Of a stretch of DNA of 64,000 nt, positions 9,444 to 18,407 are shown one piece after another (the stretch's first letter is position 1; every line of letters begins with the position of its first letter). The notes under the pieces were generated by a model. That model had not been told where the DNA came from. It saw nothing but the letters and a program-made list of their open reading frames with translations, and did no database searches. A program made the position numbers and the translations under genes. The stretch is from CAVSUR01 sp963846005 (GTDB lineage Bacteria; Actinomycetota; Actinomycetes; Streptosporangiales; Streptosporangiaceae): the NCBI GenBank assembly GCA_963846005.1, contig CAWJUH010000001.1, positions 496,001 through 560,000 on the forward strand. Direction: 5' to 3'.

Positions 9444-10414
9444 GGCCCGGCCTCCGCCGGGTGCGGCTTGGCCTGCGCGGGCCCGCTGGCCGCGGACGGC
9501 GCGGCCAGCCGGGCCGGGTCCAGGTCGGCGGTGAACACCCGCTGCAGCATGTGCCAGTCCTGCGGGTGCGCGCGGATGCCCTCCTCGAAGACCCGCGCCA
9601 CCTGCTGCATCATCTCCGCGATCTGCTGCTTCTTGCCGCCGGCTGCGGGAGCCGCGATCTCCGGCCCGACGTCGACGCCCCACTCGTCGCCTTCGAACCA
9701 CAAGATAGCGGGCATCAGCGCCGCGCCGGTCTGCACCGCGAGTGCCGCGGGGCCGGCCGCCATCCGGGCCCGCTCGCCGAAGAACTCCACCTCGATGCCC
9801 GAGCCGGTGACGTCCCGGTCGCACGGCAGGCACACCACCTTGCCCGCCCGCAGCCGCTGGGCCAGCACGCCGAACGGGTGCGCGCCGCCGGTGGCGGGCA
9901 GCACCTCCATGCCGAGGCCCTCGCGGAAGGCGACGAACCGCTCATAGACCGACTCCGGCTTGAGCCGCTCCTGCACGGTCGAGAACGAGCCGGCGCCCTT
10001 GGCGATGATCCAGGCCCCCGCCTGGTCCCAGTTGCCCATGTGCGGCAGCGCGAAGACCACCCCGCGCCCGGCGGCGAGGTCGGCAAACGCCTCCGGCAGG
10101 TGGCCGGCGTCGTGCATGCCGCCGATGAGCCGGTCCAGCGGCATCACCGGCAGCCGGAACACCTCCAGCCAGTACCGGGCGTAGGACTGCATCGACAGCC
10201 GGGACAGCGCGCGCACCTGCGCCCCGGTGGCCCCGGCCCCGAGCACCCGGCGCAGGTTGCCCTCCAGCACCTGCACCCGGGGTCCCTGGCGGCGCCAGGC
10301 GATCTCGGCGGCGAGCCCGAAGGCGCGGCGGGCCCAGGACTCCGGCACCCGGCACACGACCGACCAGCCCAGGCGGTAGCCCAGGTCGGTCAGCCCGTCC
10401 TTCAGCCCCGCCAT
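9440..10414 (-). CDS. patA: Phosphatidylinositol mannoside acyltransferase (PatA type)
   Basis: The enzyme moves a fatty acyl chain from acyl-CoA to the mannose of PIM1/PIM2. The 324-aa protein belongs to the HtrB/LpxL-like lysophospholipid acyltransferase family. The H-x4-D motif is in ALPHMGNWDQ, followed by RLKPESVYERF, LPATGGAHPFGVLA and the acceptor-side region with CLPCDRDVTGSGIEVEFFGE. The ATG (10412-10414) shares one base with the restored pgsA stop (TGATG), and its stop overlaps pimA, so the three genes form one translationally linked operon. The same frame is open upstream, but that part is the antisense-like reading of the pgsA repeat tract. Confidence 0.93.
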   Translation of the reverse strand: MAGLKDGLTDLGYRLGWSVVCRVPESWARRAFGLAAEIAWRRQGPRVQVLEGNLRRVLGAGATGAQVRALSRLSMQSYARYWLEVFRLPVMPLDRLIGGMHDAGHLPEAFADLAAGRGVVFALPHMGNWDQAGAWIIAKGAGSFSTVQERLKPESVYERFVAFREGLGMEVLPATGGAHPFGVLAQRLRAGKVVCLPCDRDVTGSGIEVEFFGERARMAAGPAALAVQTGAALMPAILWFEGDEWGVDVGPEIAAPAAGGKKQQIAEMMQQVARVFEEGIRAHPQDWHMLQRVFTADLDPARLAAPSAASGPAQAKPHPAEAGP

Positions 10415-11195
10415 CACCCGCCTCCTCCGCCGGCCCGTTCGCCGCCCGGCGCGGCCTGTGCCGTGTCCGCCTGTGCCGTGTCCGCCTGTGCCGTGTCGCC
10501 TGTGCCGGGTCCGCCTGTGCCGTGTCCGCCTGTGCCGTGCCCGCCTGAGCCGTGCCCGCCTGAGCCGTGCCCGCCTGAGCCGGGGGCACGGCCGCCGCGG
10601 CCCGCGCCGACCGGTGCACGGCCAGCACCCGCTGGCCGAAGGTGACGGCGCTCGCCGCCGCCAGCAGCCACAAGCCGATCGCCAGCACATACGGCACGCC
10701 GAGGCCGGACAGCCCGGTGGCGACCAGGCCGATCAGCAGCCGCTCGGTCCGCTCGGCGAACCCGGCGTCGCAGCGCAGCCCCAGGCCCTCGGCCCGGGCC
10801 TTGGCGTAGGACACCAGGGTCCCCGACACCAGGCAGAACAGCGCCACGGCCGCCAGCACCTTATTGTGCCCGCCCAGCATGAACCACAGGACCAGCCCGC
10901 CGAAGATCGACGCGTCGGCGATCCGGTCCAGGGTCGAGTCGAGGAAGGCGCCGAACGGGCCCGAGGTGCCCTTCACCCGGGCCAGCGCCCCGTCCAGCAT
11001 GTCGGAGAACACGAAGATCGTGCACACGACCGTGCCGGCGAACAGGTGCCCGGTCGGGAACAGGGCCAGCGCGCTGGCGCTGACGCCGACCGTGCCGGTC
11101 ACGGTGATGATGTTCGGGGTGACCGGGGTGCGCGCCAGCGCCTCGCCGACGGGCGTGAGCAGCCGGGCGAGCCCGGGGCGCAGGTTGCTGAGCAT
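10414..11195 (-). CDS. pgsA: CDP-alcohol phosphatidyltransferase, phosphatidylinositol(-phosphate) synthase
   Basis: The protein makes phosphatidylinositol phosphate from CDP-diacylglycerol and inositol phosphate, the substrate route for PimA. The CDP-alcohol signature D-x2-D-G-x2-A-R...G-x3-D-x3-D is seen in SDMLDGALARV and FGAFLDSTLDR. Several hydrophobic helices follow, including the C-terminal VPYVLAIGLWLLAAASAV. The C-terminus then runs into a tandem TAQA(G/D) pentapeptide tract. One 15-bp unit of that tract has only 14 bp (10484-10497), which throws the frame into patA for another 470 nt. With the base restored the protein ends at 10414 in a TGATG overlap with patA, so the shorter form is preferred. 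Confidence 0.9.
10454..10587. repeat. 15-bp minisatellite in the 3' end of pgsA (9 units)
   Basis: Nine consecutive units of about GCCTGTGCCGTGTCC (15 bp, plus strand) run from 10454 to 10587; on the coding strand they give TAQA(G/D) pentapeptides. Unit 3 (10484-10497) is 14 bp and shifts the reading frame. The last three units carry GCCTGAGCC variants. Copy number change by slippage would be expected, and the pgsA stop/patA start overlap lies 40 nt downstream. Confidence 0.9.
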
Positions 11196-11308
11196 GGCCG
11201 TCTGATCCTACTGGGGCGTTGATTCGGCCCTCAGGTCTTGTGATCGCGATGCCGGCAGGTAAAGGCTGGACGTGCAGCAGGCGAACGCAACACGAGGAGG
11301 CTTGTGCG

Positions 11309-13459
11309 ATGGCGGACAAAACTCATGCACCGGGAGCTGCCAGCAGGGGCGCATCGGCCGGCCAGCCCGACAGCGTGCGCAATGTCGTGCTGGTCGGCCA
11401 CTCAGGAGCAGGGAAGACGACGCTGATCGAGGCGCTGCTGGCGCACACCGGGACGATCCAGCGAGCGGGCCGGGTCGAGGACGGCACCACGGTCAGCGAC
11501 TTCGACGAGGTCGAGATCCGGCAGCAGCGCTCGGTCAACCTCACGCTCGCCCCGCTGGAGTTCGCCGGCGTGAAGGTGAACCTGCTGGACACCCCCGGCT
11601 ACGCGGACTTCACCGGGGACCTGCGGGCGGGCCTGCGCGCCGCGGACGCGGCGCTGTTCGCCGTCTCGGCCGCCGAGGGGGTCGACGGGCTGACCAGGAT
11701 GCTGTGGGAGGAATGCGCCTCGGCCGGGACGCCCCGCGCCGTGGTCATCACCAAGATCGACCACCACCGCGGCGACTTCGCCGAGGCGCTGGCGGCCTGC
11801 CAGGACGCGTTCGGCGGATCGGTGGCGCCGCTCTACCTGCCGGTCGGGGACGGGCAGTCCGGGCTGCGCGGGCTGATCGGGCTGCTGTCCGAGCGCTTCT
11901 ACGACTACTCAGGAGGCAGCCGCACCGAGGGCGACCCCGATCCGGCCGACACCGGCCGGCTGGAGTCGGCGCGCAGCGAGCTGATCGAGGCGATCATCCA
12001 GGAGAGCGAGGATGAAAGCCTGATGGACCGGTACCTGTCCGGCGAGGATATCGACGCCAAGGTGCTGATCGAGGACCTGGAGAAGGCCGTGGCGCGGGGC
12101 AGCTTCTACCCGGTGCTGGCGACCGCGTCGCCACCGGGCATCGGCCTGGACGAGCTGCTGGAGATCATGACGCAGGCGTTCCCGTCCCCGCAGGAGCACC
12201 CGCTGCCCGCCGTCACCACGGTGGACGGCAAGCCGGTGGCCAACCTGTCCGGCGACCCGTCCGGGCCGCTGCTGGCCCAGGTGGTCAAGACCACCGCCGA
12301 CCCGTACGTGGGCCGGATCAGCCTGGTCCGGGTGTTCTCCGGCACGCTGCGGCCGGATGCGACGCTGCACGTGTCCGGGCACGGCAGGCAGGACCGCGGG
12401 CACGCCGACCACGACACCGACGAGCGGATCGGCGCGCTGACCTCGCCGCTGGGCAAGAACCAGCGCACGATTTCCGCCTGCGCGGCCGGCGACATCTGCG
12501 CGGTGGCCAAGCTCGGCACCGCCGAGACCGGTGACACGCTGTCGGACAAGGAGCAGCCGCTGCTGATGGAGCCGTGGGACAGCCCCGAGCCGCTGCTGCC
12601 GGTGGCGATCACCGCCAAGTCCAAGGCCGACGAGGACAAGATGAGCCAGGCCCTGTACCGGGTGGTGGCCGAGGACCCGACGCTGCGGCTGGAGAACAAC
12701 GCCGAGACCCGCCAGCTGGTGCTGTGGTGCATGGGCGAGGCCCACGCTGACCTGCTGCTTGACCGGCTGAAGACCCGTTACGGCGTCGAGGTCGAGCAGG
12801 TGGACCTGCGGGTGCCGCTGCGCGAGACGGTGGCGGGCAAGGCCGACGGCCTGGGCCGCAACGTCAAGCAGACCGGCGGCCACGGTGAGTTCGGCATCTG
12901 CCACATCGAGGTCGAGCCGCTGCCGTCGGGCAGCGGGTTCGAGTTCGTCGACAAGATCGTCGGCGGGGTGGTGCCGCGGCAGTTCATCCCGTCGGTGGAG
13001 AAGGGCGTGCGGGCCCAGATGGAGTCCGGCGTGCTGGCCGGCTACCCGATGGTGAACATCCGGGTCACGCTGTTCGACGGCAAGGCGCACTCGGTGGACT
13101 CCTCCGACATGGCGTTCCAGAAGGCGGGCCGGGCCGCGCTGCGGGACGCGGCGGAGAAGGCGAAGGTGCTGCTGCTGGAGCCGGTGGACGAGGTGTCGGT
13201 GCTGGTCGCCGACGACTACGTCGGGGCGGTGATGTCCGACCTGTCATCCCGCCGCGGCCGGGTGCTCGGCACCGAGGCGGTGCCCGGCGGGCGGACCCTG
13301 GTCAAGGCCGAGATCCCGGAGCTGGAGATCACCCGGTACGCGATCGAGCTGCGCTCGATGTCGCACGGGACCGGCTCGTTCACGCGCTCCTACCTGCGGC
13401 ACGAGCCGCTGCCGCCGAACCTGGCCGAGAAGCAGGCGGCGGCGGCCAAGCCGGGGTAA
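11309..13459 (+). CDS. Elongation factor G-like translational GTPase (EF-G2 type)
   Basis: The 716-aa protein has the complete EF-G layout: P-loop GHSGAGKTT (30-38), G3 DTPGYADF, G4 as ITKID in place of NKxD, domain II, domain III, domain IV with TGGHGEFGICHIEVEPL, and a domain V ending in SMSHGTGSFTRSYLRHEPLP. The divergent G4, the long flexible N-terminus and the absence of rps12/rps7/tuf neighbours mark it as the EF-G paralogue found in actinobacteria, not the housekeeping fusA. Its cellular role is not settled. GAGGAGG lies 8 nt before the ATG. The reading frame is open upstream to 11219, but nothing supports an earlier start. It is divergent from pgsA. Confidence 0.92.
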   Translation: MADKTHAPGAASRGASAGQPDSVRNVVLVGHSGAGKTTLIEALLAHTGTIQRAGRVEDGTTVSDFDEVEIRQQRSVNLTLAPLEFAGVKVNLLDTPGYADFTGDLRAGLRAADAALFAVSAAEGVDGLTRMLWEECASAGTPRAVVITKIDHHRGDFAEALAACQDAFGGSVAPLYLPVGDGQSGLRGLIGLLSERFYDYSGGSRTEGDPDPADTGRLESARSELIEAIIQESEDESLMDRYLSGEDIDAKVLIEDLEKAVARGSFYPVLATASPPGIGLDELLEIMTQAFPSPQEHPLPAVTTVDGKPVANLSGDPSGPLLAQVVKTTADPYVGRISLVRVFSGTLRPDATLHVSGHGRQDRGHADHDTDERIGALTSPLGKNQRTISACAAGDICAVAKLGTAETGDTLSDKEQPLLMEPWDSPEPLLPVAITAKSKADEDKMSQALYRVVAEDPTLRLENNAETRQLVLWCMGEAHADLLLDRLKTRYGVEVEQVDLRVPLRETVAGKADGLGRNVKQTGGHGEFGICHIEVEPLPSGSGFEFVDKIVGGVVPRQFIPSVEKGVRAQMESGVLAGYPMVNIRVTLFDGKAHSVDSSDMAFQKAGRAALRDAAEKAKVLLLEPVDEVSVLVADDYVGAVMSDLSSRRGRVLGTEAVPGGRTLVKAEIPELEITRYAIELRSMSHGTGSFTRSYLRHEPLPPNLAEKQAAAAKPG

Positions 13460-13462
13460 CCG

Positions 13463-13482
13463 GCGGCCGGTCAGCCGGCCGC
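13463..13482. terminator. Hairpin between converging EF-G-like and HIT genes
   Basis: GCGGCCGG (13463-13470), a TCAG loop and CCGGCCGC (13475-13482) form a perfect 8-bp GC stem four bases after the EF-G-like stop and across the HIT stop codon. There is no T-run, so it would act as a weak or Rho-assisted terminator for both directions. Confidence 0.4.
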
Positions 13483-14040
13483 GTCGGGCCAGGTCGAGGC
13501 GAGCAGCTCGCGGGTGTCGGGCAGCAGCTGCGGCAGCACCTTGGTCCGGGCGACCACGGGCATGAAGTTGGCGTCGCCGCCCCAGCGCGGCACCACGTGC
13601 TGGTGCAGGTGGGCGGCGATGCCGGCCCCGGCCACCGCGCCCATGTTCATCCCGATGTTGAAGCCGTGCGCGCCGGACGCCGCGCGCAGCGTGCGCATCG
13701 CCTGCTGGGTGAACGCGGCCAGCTCGGCGGTCTCCAGCTCGTCCAGCTCGGTGTAGTCGGCCACGTGCCGGTACGGGCAGACCATCAGGTGCCCGCTGTT
13801 GTAGGGGTAGAGGTTGAGCACCGCGAACACCAGCTTGCCGCGCGCCACGATGAGGCCGTCGGCGTCCGGCAGGCTCGGAGCCCGGCAGAACGGGCACTGC
13901 TCCCCCGCCTCCGGCCCGGACGGCTTGCTCTGGCCCTTGATGTAGTCCATCCGGTGCGGCATCCACAGCCGGTCCAGCCCGTCCGGCTCCCCGGTGCCGC
14001 CGGTCCGGCCGGGCTGCTGGCCGTGGCCAGGCTCGGTCAT
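13471..14040 (-). CDS. HIT family nucleotide hydrolase/phosphorylase
   Basis: The 189-aa protein carries the histidine triad HLHQHVVP (144-151), the nucleotide-binding NLYPYNSGHLMVCPYRH, and a CPFC pair (49-52) that may bind zinc. These features match the actinobacterial HIT proteins related to Ap4A phosphorylase, which act on dinucleoside polyphosphates. The ATG shares a base with the thrS stop (TGATG), so the two genes are co-translated. This is logical because aminoacyl-tRNA synthetases make Ap4A as a side product. In mycobacteria this HIT gene also sits between thrS and the pgsA-pimA cluster. The length is normal. The exact substrate is inferred. Confidence 0.92.
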   Translation of the reverse strand: MTEPGHGQQPGRTGGTGEPDGLDRLWMPHRMDYIKGQSKPSGPEAGEQCPFCRAPSLPDADGLIVARGKLVFAVLNLYPYNSGHLMVCPYRHVADYTELDELETAELAAFTQQAMRTLRAASGAHGFNIGMNMGAVAGAGIAAHLHQHVVPRWGGDANFMPVVARTKVLPQLLPDTRELLASTWPDAAG

Positions 14041-16007
14041 CAGACCTGCGCCCGCTGCTCGACGGCAGCGACGATCTCGGCCACGGCCTCGTCCACGGGC
14101 ACGCCATTGCGCTGCTCGCCGCTGCGGTAGCGGAACGAGACCGCGCCCGCGGCGATGTCGTCGTCCCCGGCCAGCAGCATGTACGGCACCTTCTGGCGCT
14201 GCGCGGTCCTGATCTTCTTCTGCATCCGCTCGTCGCCGGCATCGACCTCCGCCCGGATACCGCGGGCGCGCAGCTTCGCGATCACCTCGTCCAGGTAGGG
14301 CACGTGCGCGTCGGCGATCGGGATGCCGGTCACCTGGACCGGGGCCAGCCAGGGCGGGAACGCCCCGGCGTAGTGCTCGGTCAGGATGCCGAAGAACCGC
14401 TCGATCGACCCGAACAGGGCCCGGTGGATCATGATCGGCTGCTGCCTGCTGCCGTCCGCGGCCTGGTACTCCAGGCCGAACCGGCGCGGCTCGTTGTAGT
14501 CGAGCTGGATGGTGGACAGCTGCCAGGTGCGGCCGATCGCGTCCCGGGCCTGGACCGAGATCTTCGGCCCGTAGAACGCCGCGCCGCCCGGGTCGTCGAC
14601 CAGCTCCAGGCCGGACTCCTCCGCGGCCTCGCGCAGCTGGCCGGTGGCCAGCTCCCAGTCCTCGTCGCTGCCGGTGAACTTGTCCTTCTGCGCGCCGCGG
14701 GTGGACAGCTCCAGGTAGAAGTCGTCCAGGCCGTAGTCGCGCAGCAGGTCCAGCACGAAGCGCAGCAGCCGCTTCAGCTCCGCGCCGGCCTGCTCGCGGG
14801 CGCAGAAGATGTGCGCGTCGTCCATGGTCAGCCCGCGCACCCGGGTCAGGCCGTGTACCACCCCGGACTTCTCGTACCGGTACACGGTGCCGAACTCGAA
14901 CAGCCGCAGCGGCAGCTCGCGGTAGGACCGGCCGCGGGAGCGGTAGATCAGGATGTGGAACGGGCAGTTCATCGGCTTGAGGTAGTAGGTGGAGCCCTCG
15001 AGCTGCATCGGCGGGTACATGTTGTCGGCGAACCAGCCCAGGTGGCCGGAGGTCTCGAACAGGTCCGCCTTGGTGATGTGCGGGCTGTTGACGAACTCGT
15101 AGCCGGCCTGCTCGTGGCGGCGGCGCGAGTAGTCCTCCATCACCCGGCGGATGGTGCCGCCCTTGGGGTGGAACACCGGCAGCCCGCTGCCGATCTCGCT
15201 GGGGAAGGAGAACAGGTCGAGCTCGGTGCCGAGCTTGCGGTGGTCGCGCTTTTCCGCCTCGGCCAGCATGGCCAGGTAGCCGTCCTGCGCCTCGCGGGAC
15301 GGCCAGGCGGTGCCGTAGATCCGCTGCAGCTGCGGGTTCGCCTCGCTGCCGCGCCAGTACGCGCCGCCCGAGCGCATCAGCCGGAACGCCGGGATGCCGC
15401 TGGTGGCGGGCAGGTGCGGGCCGCGGCACAGGTCCTTCCAGCGCAGCGCGCCGGTCTGCCGGTCCAGGTTGTCGTAGATGGTCAGCTCGGGCCCGCCGAC
15501 CTCCACCGACTCCTCCCCGTCGGCGGCTCCGCCCGTGCGGCCGATCAGCTCCAGCTTGTACGGCTCGGCGGCCAGCTCGGCCCGGGCCTGGTCGTCGGTG
15601 ACCACCCGGCGGGCGAACAGCTGGCCCTCCTTGACGATCTTGCGCATGCGCTGCTCGATCGACTTGAGGTCGTCGGGGCTGAATGGCTCGGGCACGTCGA
15701 AGTCGTAGTAGAAGCCGTTCTCCACCGGCGGCCCGATGCCCAGCTTCGCGGCCGGGAACAGCTCCTGCACGGCCTGGGCCAGGACGTGCGCGGCCGAGTG
15801 CCGCATGATCGACATCCCGTCGGGCGAGTCGATGCCGACCGGCTCGATCTCGTCCCCGTCGGTCACCGGCCAGGCCAGGTCGCGCAGCACGCCGTTGACC
15901 CGGGCGGCCACCGCGGCCGGGCCGGAGATGGCGTCGCCGGCCGTGCTGCCCGCTTCCACCACGTGCTCGCGTCCGGCGAGGGTGATGTGAAGCTTGTCGG
16001 CAGGCAC
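14040..16007 (-). CDS. thrS: Threonine--tRNA ligase
   Basis: ThrRS charges tRNA-Thr. The 655-aa protein has an N-terminal TGS domain, the editing domain with HSAAHVLAQ (H-x3-H) and CRGPHLPAT, the class-II catalytic core (GLPVFHPKGG, MNCPFHILIYRS, RLFEFGTVYRYEKSGVVHGL), motif 3 GSIERFFGILTEHYAGAFPP, and the anticodon-binding domain. It starts at ATG 16005-16007; upstream the frame is open but arginine-rich. CAGGAGACAG lies before the ATG. It is followed directly by the HIT gene. Confidence 0.97.
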   Translation of the reverse strand: MPADKLHITLAGREHVVEAGSTAGDAISGPAAVAARVNGVLRDLAWPVTDGDEIEPVGIDSPDGMSIMRHSAAHVLAQAVQELFPAAKLGIGPPVENGFYYDFDVPEPFSPDDLKSIEQRMRKIVKEGQLFARRVVTDDQARAELAAEPYKLELIGRTGGAADGEESVEVGGPELTIYDNLDRQTGALRWKDLCRGPHLPATSGIPAFRLMRSGGAYWRGSEANPQLQRIYGTAWPSREAQDGYLAMLAEAEKRDHRKLGTELDLFSFPSEIGSGLPVFHPKGGTIRRVMEDYSRRRHEQAGYEFVNSPHITKADLFETSGHLGWFADNMYPPMQLEGSTYYLKPMNCPFHILIYRSRGRSYRELPLRLFEFGTVYRYEKSGVVHGLTRVRGLTMDDAHIFCAREQAGAELKRLLRFVLDLLRDYGLDDFYLELSTRGAQKDKFTGSDEDWELATGQLREAAEESGLELVDDPGGAAFYGPKISVQARDAIGRTWQLSTIQLDYNEPRRFGLEYQAADGSRQQPIMIHRALFGSIERFFGILTEHYAGAFPPWLAPVQVTGIPIADAHVPYLDEVIAKLRARGIRAEVDAGDERMQKKIRTAQRQKVPYMLLAGDDDIAAGAVSFRYRSGEQRNGVPVDEAVAEIVAAVEQRAQV

Positions 16008-16159
16008 GACTGTCTCCTGGAGATGCTGGCGGGATGCGGTCGGACGCGGGGCGGTCGCCCCGCATCCCGATGCTATCGGGGCGGCCGGGCCGCCGCGCGC
16101 GAGTATGCCGCCGGGCCCCGGGGGCTCAGCGAGGGGCCCGGCGGCCGCCCCCGGGTCAC

Positions 16160-16834
16160 CTAGCCGTCGGTGACGGTGATGCCGAGGCTCTCCGCCAGCG
16201 CCGGGGCGATCGCGGTGAGCTGGCCCGGCGTGATGATCGCGCCGCGCAGCGAGTCGGGCCCGGCGATGATGTCCAGCTCGGAGCTGCGCAGGTCAGCCCG
16301 GTCCAGCACGGCCTTAGTGAAGTCGGCCTGCACCAGCCTGCAGTCGGCGAAGGCGGTCCTGGTCAGCCTGGCCCCGCCGAAATCGGTCCCGCGCAGCAGG
16401 CAGTTCTCGAACCGCACGTCGGTGAGCGCCGCGTCCCGGAAGTTCACCCCGTCCAGCTTGCAGCCGCGGAAGGTCACCCGGCGCAGCACCGAGCCGAACA
16501 GCTGGGCGCCCGCCGCCACGCTGCGCTCGAAGACGGCGTCCTGCCAGCTGCTCCGAGCCAGGTCGGTGCCGGTCAGCTGCACGTCGGCCAGCCAGGCGCC
16601 GGTGAACCTGGCCTGCCGGAACCGGCCGTCGCGGACCGACACGCCGGTCAGCGCGCACTCGATGAACACGGCGCTGGCGGCGTCCGGGTCATCCCACTCG
16701 GACATGTCGAAGTGCGCGCCGTCGTATTCCCCGTCGGGCTGCACGCCGCCGGGGTGCGGCCGCAGTGCGGCCGCCCAGGGCAGGTCGGCGAGCTGGCGGG
16801 GGGCTTGTTGCGGCGCCCGGTGCTGCCTGGCCAT
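16160..16834 (-). CDS. Pentapeptide repeat protein
   Basis: The 224-aa protein is mostly A(D/N)LXX-type repeats, seen as FRQARFTGAWLADVQLTG, GVNFRDAALTDVRFEN and VQADFTKAVLDRADLRSS. These predict a right-handed quadrilateral beta-helix. Some family members protect DNA gyrase, but most have no known role. It has no signal peptide. An N-terminal 40 residues (Gln/Pro-rich) and a short helical C-terminus (TPGQLTAIAPALAESLG) flank the repeat. It lies 35 nt downstream of the L,D-transpeptidase gene on the same strand side, but in opposite order to thrS, with no clear operon. Confidence 0.9.
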   Translation of the reverse strand: MARQHRAPQQAPRQLADLPWAAALRPHPGGVQPDGEYDGAHFDMSEWDDPDAASAVFIECALTGVSVRDGRFRQARFTGAWLADVQLTGTDLARSSWQDAVFERSVAAGAQLFGSVLRRVTFRGCKLDGVNFRDAALTDVRFENCLLRGTDFGGARLTRTAFADCRLVQADFTKAVLDRADLRSSELDIIAGPDSLRGAIITPGQLTAIAPALAESLGITVTDG

Positions 16835-16869
16835 CCGCCGACCTTACCGGCCCGGGCGGGCCCGGCCGG

Positions 16870-18192
16870 TTACAGCGGCGTGACGGTGACCAGGGTGCCG
16901 TAGCTCAGGTAGGGCCAGATGTACTTGGCCGGGCCGTAGGGCAGTTCCACGCAGCCCAGGCTCTGCTGCGAGCCGTAGGAATAGCGCGGGAAGTAATGCA
17001 CCGCGTCGCCGCCGCTGAAGTAGGCGACCCAGGCGACCGGGTCGGCGTAGTGGCTGCCGTCGGGGTTGGTGCCCTTCATGATCTGGAACTGGTAGCGCAG
17101 GTAGACCGGGAAGGTGCCGACGTCGGTCAGCGAGGCGGGGATGCCGGTGTTGGCCAGGTGGCGGAAGATGATGCGGCCGTTGTGCCAGACGGTCAGCGTC
17201 TCCGGCGAGGCGTTCTGCCGGGCCAGCGCGTAGGTGTAGCCGTGGTGGTTGCGCTGGTCCCGGGCCGCCGCGGTGAACAGCTTCCGCCAGACGAGCGGCC
17301 CGGCCGTGCCGTCCATGATCATCCCGTGGTCGGCCTCGAAGGCCCGCACGGCACCCTGGATGATCAGGCTGCCGGGCTTGCCGCCGTGCCACATCCGGTG
17401 CAGCCGGTGCGGGTAGCCCGGCTTCCAGCTGAAGGTCCCGGCGGGCGGGTCGAAGGCCGCGCTGCGCTGGGCGGTGAGCGCCGCGGCGGTGCTGACCGCC
17501 GGGCCGCTTGCGGTACCGGCCCCGCTCGGCGCGGCGGGGCTGGAGCTGCCGGAAGCGGCCGGGCTGGAGCTGCCGGAAGCGGCCGGGCTGGAGCTGCCGG
17601 AAGCGGCCGGGCTGGAGCTGCCGGAAGCGGCCGGGCTGGCGGCGGAGCCGGAGCTGCCGGAGGCGGCCCAGGTCAGCGGCAGGTAGCCGAGCTGGGCCAG
17701 CAGCTCGGCCAGCCGGGCGCCGGAGTAGGCGCCGGTCCGGAAGGATACGGTGCTGGCCTGGGCGAGGTGCTGGCCGCCGGCGGCCCGGATCCCGGCGGCG
17801 CCGCCGGGGATGCGCAGCCGGACGTGCTGGTGCTGGCCGAAGCCGCGCTGCGGGGTGAAGACCGCCGCGCGGCCGGACGCCTGCCAGGAGCCGGGAATGG
17901 CCGGCCGCAGCTGCGGCATGGGCGATCCGGCCGCGAGCGGGGCGGAGAAGGTCACCCGCACCGGGGCGGCGCCGTCCGCGGACCTGGTCCCGCCGGCCGG
18001 GGTGACCGAGAGGACCCGGAACGGGCCGGATGGCTTCTTGGTGGCCGCCGCGGCGCTGGCCTGCCTGCCGCGGGCTCCGGTGGCCTGCGCCGAGGAGTGC
18101 GTGACCACGACGGCGGTGCCGGCCGCCAGCAGGCAGGCAATGAGCGCGCCGAGAGCAGCCACGAGGCCGCGGCGCTTTCCGGATCCGAACAA
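16870..18192 (-). CDS. Secreted L,D-transpeptidase (YkuD family), paralogue 1
   Basis: YkuD enzymes form 3-3 cross-links in peptidoglycan or attach proteins to it. A membrane anchor (LVAALGALIACLLAAG) leads into an Ig-like fold (VLSVTPAGGTRSADGAAPVRVTFS). A Ser/Pro/Ala linker with four 8-residue repeats follows, then a peptidoglycan-binding-like segment (IIQGAVRAFEADHGMIMDG). The catalytic domain has HYFPR and SLGCVELP, with Cys about 414 and His about 399. The motif has Leu where most members have His (SHGC). I chose TTG 18190-18192 because GGAGGGG lies 7 nt before it; the TTG at 18208 lacks a spaced ribosome site. It is a tandem paralogue of the next gene. Confidence 0.93.
   Translation of the reverse strand: MFGSGKRRGLVAALGALIACLLAAGTAVVVTHSSAQATGARGRQASAAAATKKPSGPFRVLSVTPAGGTRSADGAAPVRVTFSAPLAAGSPMPQLRPAIPGSWQASGRAAVFTPQRGFGQHQHVRLRIPGGAAGIRAAGGQHLAQASTVSFRTGAYSGARLAELLAQLGYLPLTWAASGSSGSAASPAASGSSSPAASGSSSPAASGSSSPAASGSSSPAAPSGAGTASGPAVSTAAALTAQRSAAFDPPAGTFSWKPGYPHRLHRMWHGGKPGSLIIQGAVRAFEADHGMIMDGTAGPLVWRKLFTAAARDQRNHHGYTYALARQNASPETLTVWHNGRIIFRHLANTGIPASLTDVGTFPVYLRYQFQIMKGTNPDGSHYADPVAWVAYFSGGDAVHYFPRYSYGSQQSLGCVELPYGPAKYIWPYLSYGTLVTVTPL
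17537..17632. repeat. Four perfect 24-bp tandem repeats in the transpeptidase linker
   Basis: Units at 17537, 17561, 17585 and 17609 begin GGGCTGGAGCTGCCGG and are 24 bp each. They encode the eight-residue ASGSSSPA-type unit of the flexible linker between the Ig-like and peptidoglycan-facing domains. The multiple of three keeps the frame if the copy number changes. The paralogue has a different, irregular linker. Confidence 0.85.
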
Positions 18193-18407
18193 CCTACGAC
18201 CCCTCCGCAATTGATCATTGTCCGGGTGCTGCCGCCGCTGCGCCCATGGTTAACCGATCTGTACCCGCTGGTCGGTATCTGTGACTCTAGTGCGGGGCGA
18301 AAGGTTGGGGGCGCAACCGATATCAAGACTTTGCCGGGAAACGGGCACAGTTTCATGACGGCGCGCCTGGCTGCGCAGTCGTCACATCTGTCCATCATGC
18401 CGCAAAA

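Noticed and set aside
7752..9947. 731-codon plus-strand ORF across pimA and patA
   Set aside because: Gln/Gly/Arg-rich shadow of the minus-strand genes, which have clear motifs; long antisense ORFs are expected at this GC.
10441..10590. Short tandem repeats considered as a CRISPR array
   Set aside because: Units are contiguous without spacers and lie in a coding frame; it is a minisatellite. No CRISPR array was seen anywhere in the window.
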